The notes under the pieces are model-generated. The model saw only the letters and a list, made by a program, of their open reading frames with translations, did not search any database and had not been told where the DNA came from. The translations under genes were made by a program, and so were the position numbers. From contig BSDZ01000024.1 in assembly GCA_030268105.1 (NCBI GenBank), positions 1,426,001 through 1,490,000 on the forward strand: DNA of 64,000 bases. The letters run 5' to 3'. The first letter of the stretch is position 1. The number at the start of each line of letters is the position of its first letter. Below, one piece after another: positions 36,020 to 47,538 of the stretch. The stretch is from Volvox africanus. Lineage: Eukaryota > Chlorophyta > Chlorophyceae > Chlamydomonadales > Volvocaceae.

Positions 36020-37255
36020 CTATTTCGGCTGAGGTACAAACGGCGGCATTAGAGGGCAATCCTTCGTAGAATGGCTCTCCGCACACCGTAGACAAACGTT
36101 GGCCAATTTTCGACGCTCGAATTCGGAACGATTGCAATTCCATTTTCGCATAAATGTGTCGTCCGTACGAGTACGCTTCGCGTTGGGGTCGGAACGCTGT
36201 GCGGCTGCCGACGACGGCGCACCACCACGCTTCCTGTTCCTAGCTGGGTCCGAGCTCGGACCTGCTCCTCCTGTACCACGGACACCCGAGCTAGCGCCCC
36301 CGCGTGCCTTGCGTTGCCCGTTGCTGCGTCGCGTCGCGGCAGTAGGCGTGGGGCGGGTCGCGCCGAGGTCCTGGTCGAGAGCTACAGCTTCCCCAAGCGG
36401 ATCCTGCACTTGCACGGCATTTGCACGAGGGGCGGACTTGACTTCTTCCTCGCCGGCAAGGAGTCGTATCTCCGCGCCCTTAGCAAAAGCGACCAACGCG
36501 TCATACGACTTGATCTGCGCTCCAACCAAGTCAGTGGCGCACCATTTAGCCAAAAGTTTCGTTAGGCCTCGCCTAAACCAAAAGACACACTCAGATTCGG
36601 TGAGGTCAGCAATGGGAGTCACAAGTGCTTCGAAGCGTGACTGGTACGCAGGTACATTTTCATCCCGACGCATGTGGTAGCTACCGGCTGCCAAAGCGTT
36701 ACGAGCTTCCACATCGCGTGCTTGAACCTCAGTAGCGAATCGTGCGAGCAAAGCGGCGACCAACTCGTCAAAAGTATAGCTGCCCCGGGCGTTGGTCCAA
36801 TTGCGATACCAGTCCTTCGCTGCGCCCTCGAGGGTGTTACCAACGAAGAGACACCTGATACCGTCATTATCGCCACCATGAACAGCCTGGAGGTACTTTT
36901 TAGCGTCACGCACGTACGCACGAGTTGCATCGGCTATGCTATGCCCTGGTGTCTTGTCGGTCAGCGAAATATTGAGCCTAGGAACGGGAATCGACAATCT
37001 CATCACCTCAGGGATGTCATCATGCCCTCGAGCTTGAGGTAATGGCAGAACCCTTGGTCCAGCAGTGTTGTCCATATTCGTGTTCACTGCTGAATGCGGC
37101 ACAATTAAGTGAGCAGGGGTCTGAAGGAAAAGGGGCTCTTGAGTGGCTCGCGCGCCAACAGTCTCAAGGCCTCTATCCGGCGCTCTAGCAGCTACAACGA
37201 AATCGGGTTGGCTAGCTAGGCTAGTGTGCGGCGTATCGTCGTGTTCCGCGGACAT
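36020..37255 (-). CDS. Family A gag (intact, 411 residues)
   Basis: From ATG 37255 (MSAEHDDTPHTS) to TAG 36022-36020 without interruption. Capsid-like domain (RAYVRDAKKYLQ, LEGAAKDWYRNW, YQSRFEALVTPIADL, ECVFWFRRGL), a basic Gly/Arg/Ser-rich linker, and zinc knuckle CLRCAESHSTKDC near the C terminus. It is the best gag of family A in the window and could supply particles to defective copies. The TAG is followed by GGG CTT GCC and pol in the same frame. Confidence 0.93.
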   Translation of the reverse strand: MSAEHDDTPHTSLASQPDFVVAARAPDRGLETVGARATQEPLFLQTPAHLIVPHSAVNTNMDNTAGPRVLPLPQARGHDDIPEVMRLSIPVPRLNISLTDKTPGHSIADATRAYVRDAKKYLQAVHGGDNDGIRCLFVGNTLEGAAKDWYRNWTNARGSYTFDELVAALLARFATEVQARDVEARNALAAGSYHMRRDENVPAYQSRFEALVTPIADLTESECVFWFRRGLTKLLAKWCATDLVGAQIKSYDALVAFAKGAEIRLLAGEEEVKSAPRANAVQVQDPLGEAVALDQDLGATRPTPTAATRRSNGQRKARGGASSGVRGTGGAGPSSDPARNRKRGGAPSSAAAQRSDPNAKRTRTDDTFMRKWNCNRSEFERRKLANVCLRCAESHSTKDCPLMPPFVPQPK

Positions 37256-37721
37256 GAAGCACGAAACGATACCCTAGTTTTGCGTAATAGAAGCCGACTT
37301 CTATCGCAAAGGCAAGAGTACAAAGCGATTCGGTGAGCCTACCGACAGTACTCTTGAGAAGATTCAGCAAACTCAGCAAGTAATTGCCCAGCTGAGTCCT
37401 GATTTCCGTAGTTTGGGCGATGAGAGTCGCCAACTGGTCCGGACGAACGCCGGTCTCAGTCGCCGCGGCAAGCAATGCCGGTGCACTGAGATTACCTGCG
37501 ACTCAGAGCGTACACTTACACAACAAGTGCAGCAATCTAAACAAAAACAATTAAACAATTACAAACCGGAAGCGGCGGCGTCCAAAACGGCGCGGCCTAA
37601 GTCTTCGGCAAAAGTATCTAGCGGTCCTCGTGGTTCGTCGCTGGAACTCGCCATAGAAAGAACCTACTTCCGATTAGACAAAGAGAGACAGTTAGGCAAC
37701 GAACCTGTCTCGATACCAAAT
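37256..37721 (-). other. Family A leader with primer-binding site and predicted exons 1-2
   Basis: About 470 bp between LTR and gag. The primer-binding site complement is at about 37700-37718. The short leader exon (ATG near 37653) and the Leu-rich exon 2 frame are intact. No other gene seen. Confidence 0.6.
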
Positions 37722-38545
37722 TGTTGTACCTCTCGTTCGCGTTTGCTCATAAGTATCTGCACGTCTGGAGACACTCGACACCGATGCGCGAGCACTTGCA
37801 AGTACAGCAAAGCAAGCGCGAGCAAACAGAGACAGCGGAAGACTTCAAGACGAAGAGAGATATAACTTACAGTCTTATAGATCGGAATGATGCAATGGAC
37901 GAAATCGCCGTCAGCGCCGGAAGCAAGCAATCATCACGCGGCGGTGATTAGCGAAGTTCAGGCTTAGCTCGGGCTAAGTAGAATATCGTATAGCAATAGT
38001 AATGTAGAACACACAAGTGTTCTCCGGTATCGAATGTCTCCTCTAGCTTAGCCGTCCTCGCATCTGTTATACTCGCAGCATCGCAGTGCCGTACGATTCG
38101 CATCAGGAGGCCGATCCTAGATGTGACAATCCTACTGCGTCTAGGCGATGTCTACGCATAACAACGTATAAGCCTTTCCGGCATTCGCATGATGCAAGGG
38201 TCCGGATAACGATATCCGGTTGCAGGGCATGCATCGCGACGAGTGCGGCGCTCTCAACGTGTGCTTTAATGAAGTAATATTATATCAGATAATATTACTC
38301 ATCGTTTCGTAGCACGAGCATAATGCGCACTTCCATGCTTCGGGCTTTCATGCATGCTGGGCGGATTTGCCATGATGCGATGTCGCGATGGATAATGACA
38401 ACATGCCAAATGCATATATAAATGTACACGAATACATTTATATCATGCAGATTCATTCATATGCAATGTGTTCATCACAATAGCACTTCGCCTCGTAGGT
38501 TCGCGTCGACCTACGCGTCGGCGGGAAATGAACCGTAGCACAACA
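37722..38545 (-). repeat. Family A 5' LTR of the 6945-bp element
   Basis: TGTTGTACC...GTAGCACAACA, then ATACA. Nearly identical to 31601-32424 by eye. Confidence 0.93.
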
Positions 38546-38885
38546 ATACACATGCGGCAGTGCCTGGATATTGACGCCTACTTCTCCTGTATATGGCCAA
38601 CTGTTCCGACATCTCACGCAGAGACGAGGGGATGAACAAAACCACGTGGTTGGACAGATCGATAGACGACAGGGGACGGCGAGGTGTAAACAAATTACAC
38701 AACGGATCGAAGCAGAGAAGTCCCGTGCGTCCGTCAAGCGTGATGCGTCACGCAATGACTCGCTCGATGTGTCCAAGTACACAAGGCAACAATGCCTTAA
38801 CGGCTGGCCGTAAGGATGACCACCGACCACGCGTTAGTTCAGAAAACCCAGGTAGAGCCCCCTCCGCAGGAACCCGGGCAAGCCC
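38546..38885 (-). pseudogene. Family A pol N-terminal fragment (methyltransferase-like domain)
   Basis: Minus-strand start of pol after the gag UAG ([17 protein letters not shown] region, [23 protein letters not shown]), interrupted by the element ending at 38545. It joins 30711-31600 once the insertion is removed. Confidence 0.85.
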
Positions 38886-39518
38886 CTATTTCGGCTGAGG
38901 TACAAACGGCGGCATTAGAGGGCAATCCTTCGTAGAATGGCTCTCCGCACACCGTAGACAAACGTTGGCCAATTTTCGACGCTCGAATTCGGAACGATTG
39001 CAATTCCATTTTGGCATAAATGTGTCGTCCGTACGAGTACGCTTCGCGTTGGGGTCGGAACGCTGTGCGGCTGCCGACGACGGCGCACCACCACGCTTCC
39101 TGTTCCTAGCTGGGTCCGAGCTCGGACCTGCTCCTCCTGTACCACGGACACCCGAGCTAGCGCCCCCGCGCGCCTTGCGTTGCCCGTTGCTGCGTCGCGT
39201 CGCGGCAGTAGGCGTGGGGCGGGTCGCGCCGAGGTCCTGGTCGAGAGCTACAGCTTCCCCAAGCGGATCCTCAGGGATGTCATCATGCCCTCGAGCTTGA
39301 GGTAATGGCAGAACCCTTGGTCCAGCAGTGTTGTCCATATTTGTGTTCACTGCTGAATGTGGCACAATTAAGTGAGCAGGGGTCTGAAGGAAAAGGGGCT
39401 CTTGAGTGGCTCGCGCGCCAACAGTCTCAAGACCTCTATCCGGTGCTCTAGCAGCCACAACAAAATCGGGTTGGCTAGCTAGGCTAGTGTGCGGCGTATC
39501 GTCGTGTTCCGCGGACAT
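38886..39518 (-). pseudogene. Family A gag with capsid deletion
   Basis: ATG 39518 to TAG 38888-38886, in frame, 210 residues. The N-terminal part (MSAEHDDTPHTS ... GHDDIPE) is fused at about 39269-39272 to the linker and nucleocapsid (DPLGEAVALDQ, CLRCAESHSTKDC). The whole capsid domain is missing. A short AGG match lies at the deletion ends. It keeps an RNA-binding zinc knuckle but no capsid. Confidence 0.9.
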
Positions 39519-39984
39519 GGAACACGAAATGATACCCTAGGTTTGCGTAATAGAAGCCGACTTCTATCGCAAAGGCAAGAGTACAAAGCGATTCGGTGAG
39601 CCTACCGACAGTACTCTTGAGAAGATTCAGCAAACTCAGCAAGTAATTGCCCAGCTGAGTCCTGATCTCCGTAGTTTGAGCAATGAGAGTCGCCAACTGG
39701 TCCGGACGAACGCCGGTCTCAGTCGCCGCGGCAAGCAATGCCGGTGCACTGAGATTACCTGCGACTCAGAGCATACACTTACACGACAAGTGCAGCAATC
39801 TAAACAAAAGCAATTAAACAATTACAAACCGGAAGCGGCGGCGTCCAAAACGGCGCGGCCTAAGTCTTCGGCAAAAGTATCTAGCGGTCCTCGTGGTTCA
39901 TCGCTGGAACTCGCCATAGAAAGAACCTACTTCCCATTAGACAAAGAGAGACAGTTAGGCAACGAACCTGTCTCGATACCAATT
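39519..39984 (-). other. Family A leader
   Basis: Leader with primer-binding site complement at about 39963-39981 and the predicted leader exons, as in other copies. No other gene seen. Confidence 0.6.
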
Positions 39985-40530
39985 TGTTGTACCTCTCGTT
40001 CTTGTTTGCTCATAAGTATCTGCACGTCTGGAGACACTCGACACCGATGCGCAAGCACTTGCAAGTACAGCAAGGCAAGCGAGAGCAAACAGAGACAGCG
40101 GAAGACTTCAAGACGAAGAGAGATATAACTTACAGTCTTACAGATCAGAATGATGCAATGGACGAAATCGCCGTCAGCGCCGGAAGCAAGCAATCATCAT
40201 GCGGCGGTGATTAGCGAAGTTCAGGCTTAGCTCGGGCTAAGTAGAATATCGTATAGCAATAGTAATGTAGAACACACAAGTGTTCTCCGGTATCGAATGT
40301 CTCCTCTAGCTTAGCCGTCCTCGCATCTGTTATACTCGCAGCATCGCAATGCCGTACGATTCACATCAGGAGGCCGATCCTAGATGTGACAACCCTACTG
40401 CGTCTAGGCGATGTCTACGCATAACAACGTATAAGCCTTTCCGGCATTCGCATGATGCAAGGGTCCGGATAACGATATCCGGTTGCAGGGCATGTATCGC
40501 GACGAGTGCGGCGCTCTCAACGTGTGCTTT
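39985..40530 (-). repeat. Family A 5' LTR, truncated to 546 bp by an opposite LTR
   Basis: Starts TGTTGTACC normally but stops at CGTGTGCTTT, where a plus-oriented LTR begins at 40531. The missing end would be the AATGAAGTAATATT... part. Confidence 0.9.
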
Positions 40531-41354
40531 TGTTGTGCTACGGTTCATTTCCCGCCGACGCGTAGGTCGACGCGATCCTACAAGTCGAAGTGCTTTTGTG
40601 ATGAACGCATTACATATGAATGAATCTGCATGATATAAATGTATTCGCATACATTTATATATGCATCTGGCATGTTGTCATTATCCATCGCGACATCGCA
40701 TCATGGCAAATCCGCCTAGCATGCATGAAATACCGAATCATTGAAGTGCGCATTATGCTCGTGCTACGAAACGATAAGTAATATTATCTGATATAATATT
40801 ACTTCATTAAAGCACACGTTGAGAGCGCCGCACTCGTCACGATGCATGCCCTACAACCGGATATCGTTATCCGGACCCTTGCATCATGCGAATGCCGGAA
40901 AGGCTTATACATTGTTATGCGTAGACATCGCCTAGACGCAGTAGGGTTGTCACATCTAGGATCGGCCTCCTGATGTGAATCGTACGGCATTGCGATGCTG
41001 CGAGTATAACAGATGCGAGGACGGCTAAGCTAAAAGAGACATTCGATACCGGAGAACACTTGTGTGTTCTACATTACTATTGCTATACGATATTCTACTT
41101 AGCCCGAGCTAAGCCTGAACTTCGCTAATCACCGCCGCGTGATGATTGCTTGCTTCCGGCGCTGACGGCGATTTCGTCCATTGCATCATTCCGATCTGTA
41201 AGACCGTAAGTTATATCTCTCTTCGTCTTGAAGTCTTCCGCTGTCTCTGTTTGCTCTCGCTTGCCTTGCTGTACTTGCAAGTGCTTGCGCATCGGTGTCG
41301 ATAGTCTCCAGACGTGCAGATACTTATGAGCAAACAAGAACGAGAGGTACAACA
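40531..41354 (+). repeat. Family A LTR, 824 bp, unit 1
   Basis: TGTTGTGCTACGG...GTACAACA followed by AATTGGTATCGAGACAGG, the primer-binding site. Confidence 0.92.
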
Positions 41355-43079
41355 AATTGGTATCGAGACAGGTTCGTTGTTTGCTACCTGGATGACATCT
41401 TGGTATATTCTAAGACGCGTGAGGAGCACTTGGAGCATCTTCGGCTCGTGCTCGACGTTATGAGGCGGGAGCAATTGTTTGCTAAACGCGCCAAATGCTT
41501 TTGGGCGCAGCCTCAGGTGGAATATTTGGGCCACATTGTGTCGGCCACCGGCGTGAAGATGGACCCGCGGAAGGTCGCCGTGGTTCGCGATTGGCCCACG
41601 CCTCAGAACCTCACGGAGCTGCGTAAGTTCCTTGGCTTGACCAATTATTTCCGAAAGTTCATTGAAAAATATTCCATCATTGCGGCCCCGCTTACTAACT
41701 TAACTCGCAAAGGCGTTTTCGTTTCGCTCGAGTCGTGGACGTCGCAATGCCAGCGGGCATTCAAAGAGCTCAAACGAATCGTTGCCGAAGATGTCACCCT
41801 TGCATTCCCTGATTACTCGTTGCCATTTCGTGTTGAGGTAGTGTCTGGTGCCTCAATATTTGGAAGCGGCGCTGTATTGTTACAGGAAGGGCGACCGATC
41901 GCCTTCACGAGTAAGAAGTTTTCTGGTGCGGAGATTCGCTACACCACCGGGGAACAGGAGCTTCTGGCCGTGCTGCATGCTTTAAAGGAATGGCGCTGTT
42001 ACCTCGAGGGACGCCCGTTTACTTTAAAGACTGACCATAAGCCCCTAACGTTTTTACAAAGCGTTCCGACGTTGAACCGCCGTCAGGCTAGGTGGATGGA
42101 ATACCTAGCTAGGTTCGACTGCACCTGGGAGTATATTTCTGGTAAATTGAATATTGCCGATGCTCTCAGTCGACATCCGTCGCTACACGCTGCAATTTTA
42201 GCAGCGCCCGTCGTGTGGCCGTGTAGTGAGGAGGTTCCGATCGCGACGGACCTCGCAGAGCGGTTGAAGGTTGCCTACAACGCAGACGCCTGGTTCGCGG
42301 ACCCGGCTAATGTAGAAAACCTTCGCAAGCAGAATGGCCTTTGGCTACGGACGGAGGGTGCCGCTACGCAAATTGTCGTTCCGAACGACGACGCGCTACG
42401 CTACGACATCCTTGCGCGGTTCCACGAGGACCCGTTAGCAGGACACCCTGGTAGCAAGCGATTGATCGACTTGGTGCAACGTTCCTTTTGGTGGCCTCGT
42501 TTGGCTAAGGATGCGGCGAACTTCGTCCAGACATGCAGTCTGTGCCAGCGCAATAAGGCTTTGTCCGGTAAGGGCCAGGGGTTGTTGCAACCGTTGCCTG
42601 TCCCGGATGCGCCTTGGGAAAGTGTTTCCATGGACTTCGTAGTCGCGCTGCCCAAAACTGAGGGGGGATACGATGCGGTGTTCGTAATGGTCGATCGTCT
42701 GACTAAGATGGTTCACCTAGCACCATGCACATCATCCTGCACGGCTGAGCAAACCGCACGTTTGTTTTTCGACAATGTGGTTCGGTTACACGGGGTTCCC
42801 AAAAATGTGATTTCGGACCGCGGTGGGCAGTTCACGTCTAAGTTTTGGGAAGCGCTCTGCAAACTAGTTGGCATGCGCGTCAACCTGAGCACGGCGTATC
42901 ACCCGCAGACTGATGGTCAAACCGAACGCACAAATCGCACGTTGGGTGATATGTTGCGCAATTATGCTGGTCGCACACCACTTGTTTGGGATACGTATTT
43001 GACTGCGGCAGAATTCGCGCTTAACAACGCTGTGAACCGCTCAACAGGCAAAAGTCCGTTCTTTATCAACTACGGATTT
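41355..43079 (+). pseudogene. Family A primer-binding site fused to RT-RNase H-integrase, unit 1
   Basis: The primer-binding site runs through GACAGGTTCGTTG straight into RT codons ([13 protein letters not shown]), deleting leader, gag, protease and RT fingers. RNase H has VVSGASIF where other copies have VVSDASIF, so the first catalytic Asp is lost. The integrase zinc finger and D-D-E core are present. Pol stops at FFINYGF where a minus LTR begins, so GPY/F and chromodomain are missing. No ATG start is apparent. Confidence 0.9.
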
Positions 43080-43622
43080 TGTTGTACCTCTCGTTCGCGT
43101 TTGCTCATAAGTATCTGCACGTCTGGAGACTTAGACACCGATGCGCGAGCTTGCTAGTACAGCAAGGCAAGAGAGAGCAAACAGAGACAGTGGAAGACTT
43201 CAAGACGAAGAGAGATATAACTTACAGTCTTACAGATCGGAATGATGCAATGGACGAAATCGCCGTCAGCGCCGGAAGCAAGCAATCATCACGCGGCGGT
43301 GATTAGCGAAGTTCAGGCTTAGCTCGGGCTAAGTAGAATAGCGTATAGCAATAGTAATGTAGAACACACAAGTGTTCTCCGGTATCGAATGTCTTATCTT
43401 GCTTAGCCGTCCTCGCATCTGTTATACTCGCAGCATCGCAATGCCGTACGATTCACATCAGGAGGCCGATCCTAGATGTGACAACCCTACTGCGTCTAGG
43501 CGATGTCTCCGCATAACAACGTATAAGCCTTTCCGGCATTCGCATGATGCAAGGGTCCGGATAACGATATCCGGTTGCAGGGCATGTATTGCGACGAGTG
43601 CGGCGCTCTCAACGTGTGCTTT
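43080..43622 (-). repeat. Family A LTR, truncated (543 bp), unit 1
   Basis: Starts TGTTGTACC after GATTT and stops at GTGCTTT before the plus LTR at 43623, the same breakpoint as at 40530. Confidence 0.9.
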
Positions 43623-44446
43623 TGTTGTGCTACGGTTCATTTCCCGCCGACGCGTAGGTCGACGCGATCCTACAAGTCGAAGTGCTTTTGTGATGAACGC
43701 ATTACATATGAATGAATCTGCATGATATAAATGTATTCGCATACATTTATATATGCATCTGGCATGTTGTCATTATCCATCGCGACATCGCATCATGGCA
43801 AATCCGCCTAGCATGCATGAATGACCGAATCATTGAAGTGCGCATTATGCTCGTGCTACGAAACGATGAGTAATATTATCTGATATAATATTACTTCATT
43901 AAAGCACACGTTGAGAGCGCCGCACTCGTCACGATGCATGCCCTACAACCGGATATCGTTATCCGGACCCTTGCATCATGCGAATGCCGGAAAGGCTTAT
44001 ACGTTGTTATGCGTAGACATCGCCTAGACGCAGTAGGGTTGTCACATCTAGGATCGGCCTCCTGATGTGAATCGTACGGCATTGCGATGCTGCGAGTATA
44101 ACAGATGCGAGGACGGCTAAGCAAGATAAGACATTCGATACCGGAGAACACTTGTGTGTTCTACATTACTATTGCTATACGATATTCTACTTAGCCCGAG
44201 CTAAGCCTGAACTTCGCTAATCACCGCCGCGTGATGATTGCTTGCTTCCGGCGCTGACGGCGATTTCGTCCATTGCATCATTCCGATCTGTAAGACCGTA
44301 AGTTATATCTCTCTTCGTCTTGAAGTCTTCCGCTGTCTCTGTTTGCTCTCGCTTGCCTTGCTGTACTTGCAAGTGCTTGCGCATCGGTGTCGATAGTCTC
44401 CAGACGTGCAGATACTTATGAGCAAACAAGAACGAGAGGTACAACA
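43623..44446 (+). repeat. Family A LTR, 824 bp, unit 2
   Basis: Near-identical copy of 40531-41354. Confidence 0.92.
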
Positions 44447-46171
44447 AATTGGTATCGAGACAGGTTCGTTGTTTGCTACCTGGATGACATCTTGGTATAT
44501 TCTAAGACGCGTGAGGAGCACTTGGAGCATCTTCGGCTCGTGCTCGACGTTATGAGGCGGGAGCAATTGTTTGCTAAACGCGCCAAATGCTTTTGGGCGC
44601 AGCCTCAGGTGGAATATTTGGGCCACATTGTGTCGGCCACCGGCGTGAAGATGGACCCGCGGAAGGTCGCCGTGGTTCGCGATTGGCCCACGCCTCAGAA
44701 CCTCACGGAGCTGCGTAAGTTCCTTGGCTTGACCAATTATTTCCGAAAGTTCATTGAAAAATATTCCATCATTGCGGCCCCGCTTACTAACTTAACTCGC
44801 AAAGGCGTTTTCGTTTCGCTCGAGTCGTGGACGTCGCAATGCCAGCGGGCATTCAAAGAGCTCAAACGAATCGTTGCCGAAGATGTCACCCTTGCATTCC
44901 CTGATTACTCGTTGCCATTTCGTGTTGAGGTAGTGTCTGGTGCCTCAATATTTGGAAGCGGCGCTGTATTGTTACAGGAAGGGCGACCGATCGCCTTCAC
45001 GAGTAAGAAGTTTTCTGGTGCGGAGATTCGCTACACCACCGGGGAACAGGAGCTTCTGGCCGTGCTGCATGCTTTAAAGGAATGGCGCTGTTACCTCGAG
45101 GGACGCCCGTTTACTTTAAAGACTGACCATAAGCCCCTAACGTTTTTACAAAGCGTTCCGACGTTGAACCGCCGTCAGGCTAGGTGGATGGAATACCTAG
45201 CTAGGTTCGACTGCACCTGGGAGTATATTTCTGGTAAATTGAATATTGCCGATGCTCTCAGTCGACATCCGTCGCTACACGCTGCAATTTTAGCAGCGCC
45301 CGTCGTGTGGCCGTGTAGTGAGGAGGTTCCGATCGCGACGGACCTCGCAGAGCGGTTGAAGGTTGCCTACAACGCAGACGCCTGGTTCGCGGACCCGGCT
45401 AATGTAGAAAACCTTCGCAAGCAGAATGGCCTTTGGCTACGGACGGAGGGTGCCGCTACGCAAATTGTCGTTCCGAACGACGACGCGCTACGCTACGACA
45501 TCCTTGCGCGGTTCCACGAGGACCCGTTAGCAGGACACCCTGGTAGCAAGCGATTGATCGACTTGGTGCAACGTTCCTTTTGGTGGCCTCGTTTGGCTAA
45601 GGATGCGGCGAACTTCGTCCAGACATGCAGTCTGTGCCAGCGCAATAAGGCTTTGTCCGGTAAGGGCCAGGGGTTGTTGCAACCGTTGCCTGTCCCGGAT
45701 GCGCCTTGGGAAAGTGTTTCCATGGACTTCGTAGTCGCGCTGCCCAAAACTGAGGGGGGATACGATGCGGTGTTCGTAATGGTCGATTGTCTGACTAAGA
45801 TGGTTCACCTAGCACCATGCACATCATCCTGCACGGCTGAGCAAACCGCACGTTTGTTTTTCGACAATGTGGTTCGGTTACACGGGGTTCCCAAAAATGT
45901 GATTTCGGACCGCGGTGGGCAGTTCACGTCTAAGTTTTGGGAAGCGCTCTGCAAACTAGTTGGCATGCGCGTCAACCTGAGCACGGCGTATCACCCGCAG
46001 ACTGATGGTCAAACCGAACGCACAAATCGCACGTTGGGTGATATGTTGCGCAATTATGCTGGTCGCACACCACTTGTTTGGGATACGTATTTGACTGCGG
46101 CAGAATTCGCGCTTAACAACGCTGTGAACCGCTCAACAGGCAAAAGTCCGTTCTTTATCAACTACGGATTT
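44447..46171 (+). pseudogene. Family A primer-binding site fused to RT-RNase H-integrase, unit 2
   Basis: As unit 1, including the RNase H Asp-to-Gly change. It differs at VMVDCLTKM (unit 1 has VMVDRLTKM), a change shared with the pol at 48465-51881. Confidence 0.9.
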
Positions 46172-46714
46172 TGTTGTACCTCTCGTTCGCGTTTGCTCAT
46201 AAGTATCTGCACGTCTGGAGACTTAGACACCGATGCGCGAGCTTGCTAGTACAGCAAGGCAAGAGAGAGCAAACAGAGACAGTGGAAGACTTCAAGACGA
46301 AGAGAGATATAACTTACAGTCTTACAGATCGGAATGATGCAATGGACGAAATCGCCGTCAGCGCCGGAAGCAAGCAATCATCACGCGGCGGTGATTAGCG
46401 AAGTTCAGGCTTAGCTCGGGCTAAGTAGAATAGCGTATAGCAATAGTAATGTAGAACACACAAGTGTTCTCCGGTATCGAATGTCTTATCTTGCTTAGCC
46501 GTCCTCGCATCTGTTATACTCGCAGCATCGCAATGCCGTACGATTCACATCAGGAGGCCGATCCTAGATGTGACAACCCTACTGCGTCTAGGCGATGTCT
46601 CCGCATAACAACGTATAAGCCTTTCCGGCATTCGCATGATGCAAGGGTCCGGATAACGATATCCGGTTGCAGGGCATGTATTGCGACGAGTGCGGCGCTC
46701 TCAACGTGTGCTTT
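46172..46714 (-). repeat. Family A LTR, truncated (543 bp), unit 2
   Basis: Same ends as 43080-43622. Confidence 0.9.
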
Positions 46715-47538
46715 TGTTGTGCTACGGTTCATTTCCCGCCGACGCGTAGGTCGACGCGATCCTACAAGTCGAAGTGCTTTTGTGATGAACGCATTACATA
46801 TGAATGAATCTGCATGATATAAATGTATTCGCATACATTTATATATGCATCTGGCATGTTGTCATTATCCATCGCGACATCGCATCATGGCAAATCCGCC
46901 TAGCATGCATGAATGACCGAATCATTGAAGTGCGCATTATGCTCGTGCTACGAAACGATGAGTAATATTATCTGATATAATATTACTTCATTAAAGCACA
47001 CGTTGAGAGCGCCGCACTCGTCACGATGCATGCCCTACAACCGGATATCGTTATCCGGACCCTTGCATCATGCGAATGCCGGAAAGGCTTATACGTTGTT
47101 ATGCGTAGACATCGCCTAGACGCAGTAGGGTTGTCACATCTAGGATCGGCCTCCTGATGTGAATCGTACGGCATTGCGATGCTGCGAGTATAACAGATGC
47201 GAGGACGGCTAAGCAAGATAAGACATTCGATACCGGAGAACACTTGTGTGTTCTACATTACTATTGCTATACGATATTCTACTTAGCCCGAGCTAAGCCT
47301 GAACTTCGCTAATCACCGCCGCGTGATGATTGCTTGCTTCCGGCGCTGACGGCGATTTCGTCCATTGCATCATTCCGATCTGTAAGACCGTAAGTTATAT
47401 CTCTCTTCGTCTTGAAGTCTTCCGCTGTCTCTGTTTGCTCTCGCTTGCCTTGCTGTACTTGCAAGTGCTCGCGCATCGGTGTCGATAGTCTCCAGACGTG
47501 CAGATACTTATGAGCAAACGCGAACGAGAGGTACAACA
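46715..47538 (+). repeat. Family A LTR, 824 bp, before gag-pol
   Basis: Ends GTACAACA at 47538, then GGCAT within gag. There is no primer-binding site or leader, so this is an insertion or recombination boundary. Confidence 0.92.

Larger units (their letters stand above)
31601..38545 (-). mobile_element. Complete family A element, 6945 bp, with RT-core deletion
   Basis: Two 824-bp LTRs (31601-32424 and 37722-38545), primer-binding site, leader, gag, UAG, pol and polypurine tract, bounded by the duplication ATACA in the protease-upstream part of another family A pol. The internal region is 526 bp shorter than at 15475-21297 because of one deletion across the RT active site. It is the only structurally complete family A insertion here. 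Confidence 0.93.
40531..46714 (+). repeat. Two tandem 3092-bp units of inverted LTRs plus truncated pol
   Basis: Unit starts are 40531 and 43623, and a third copy of the leading LTR starts at 46715. Each unit is a plus LTR (824 bp), primer-binding site fused to RT, pol to integrase (1725 bp), then a minus LTR truncated to 543 bp. Minus-then-plus LTR junctions make large inverted repeats. Few substitutions separate the units. Confidence 0.9.

Noticed and set aside
40531..46714. Possible CRISPR or satellite array
   Set aside because: Repeat units are retrotransposon LTR and pol; there are no short direct repeats with unique spacers.
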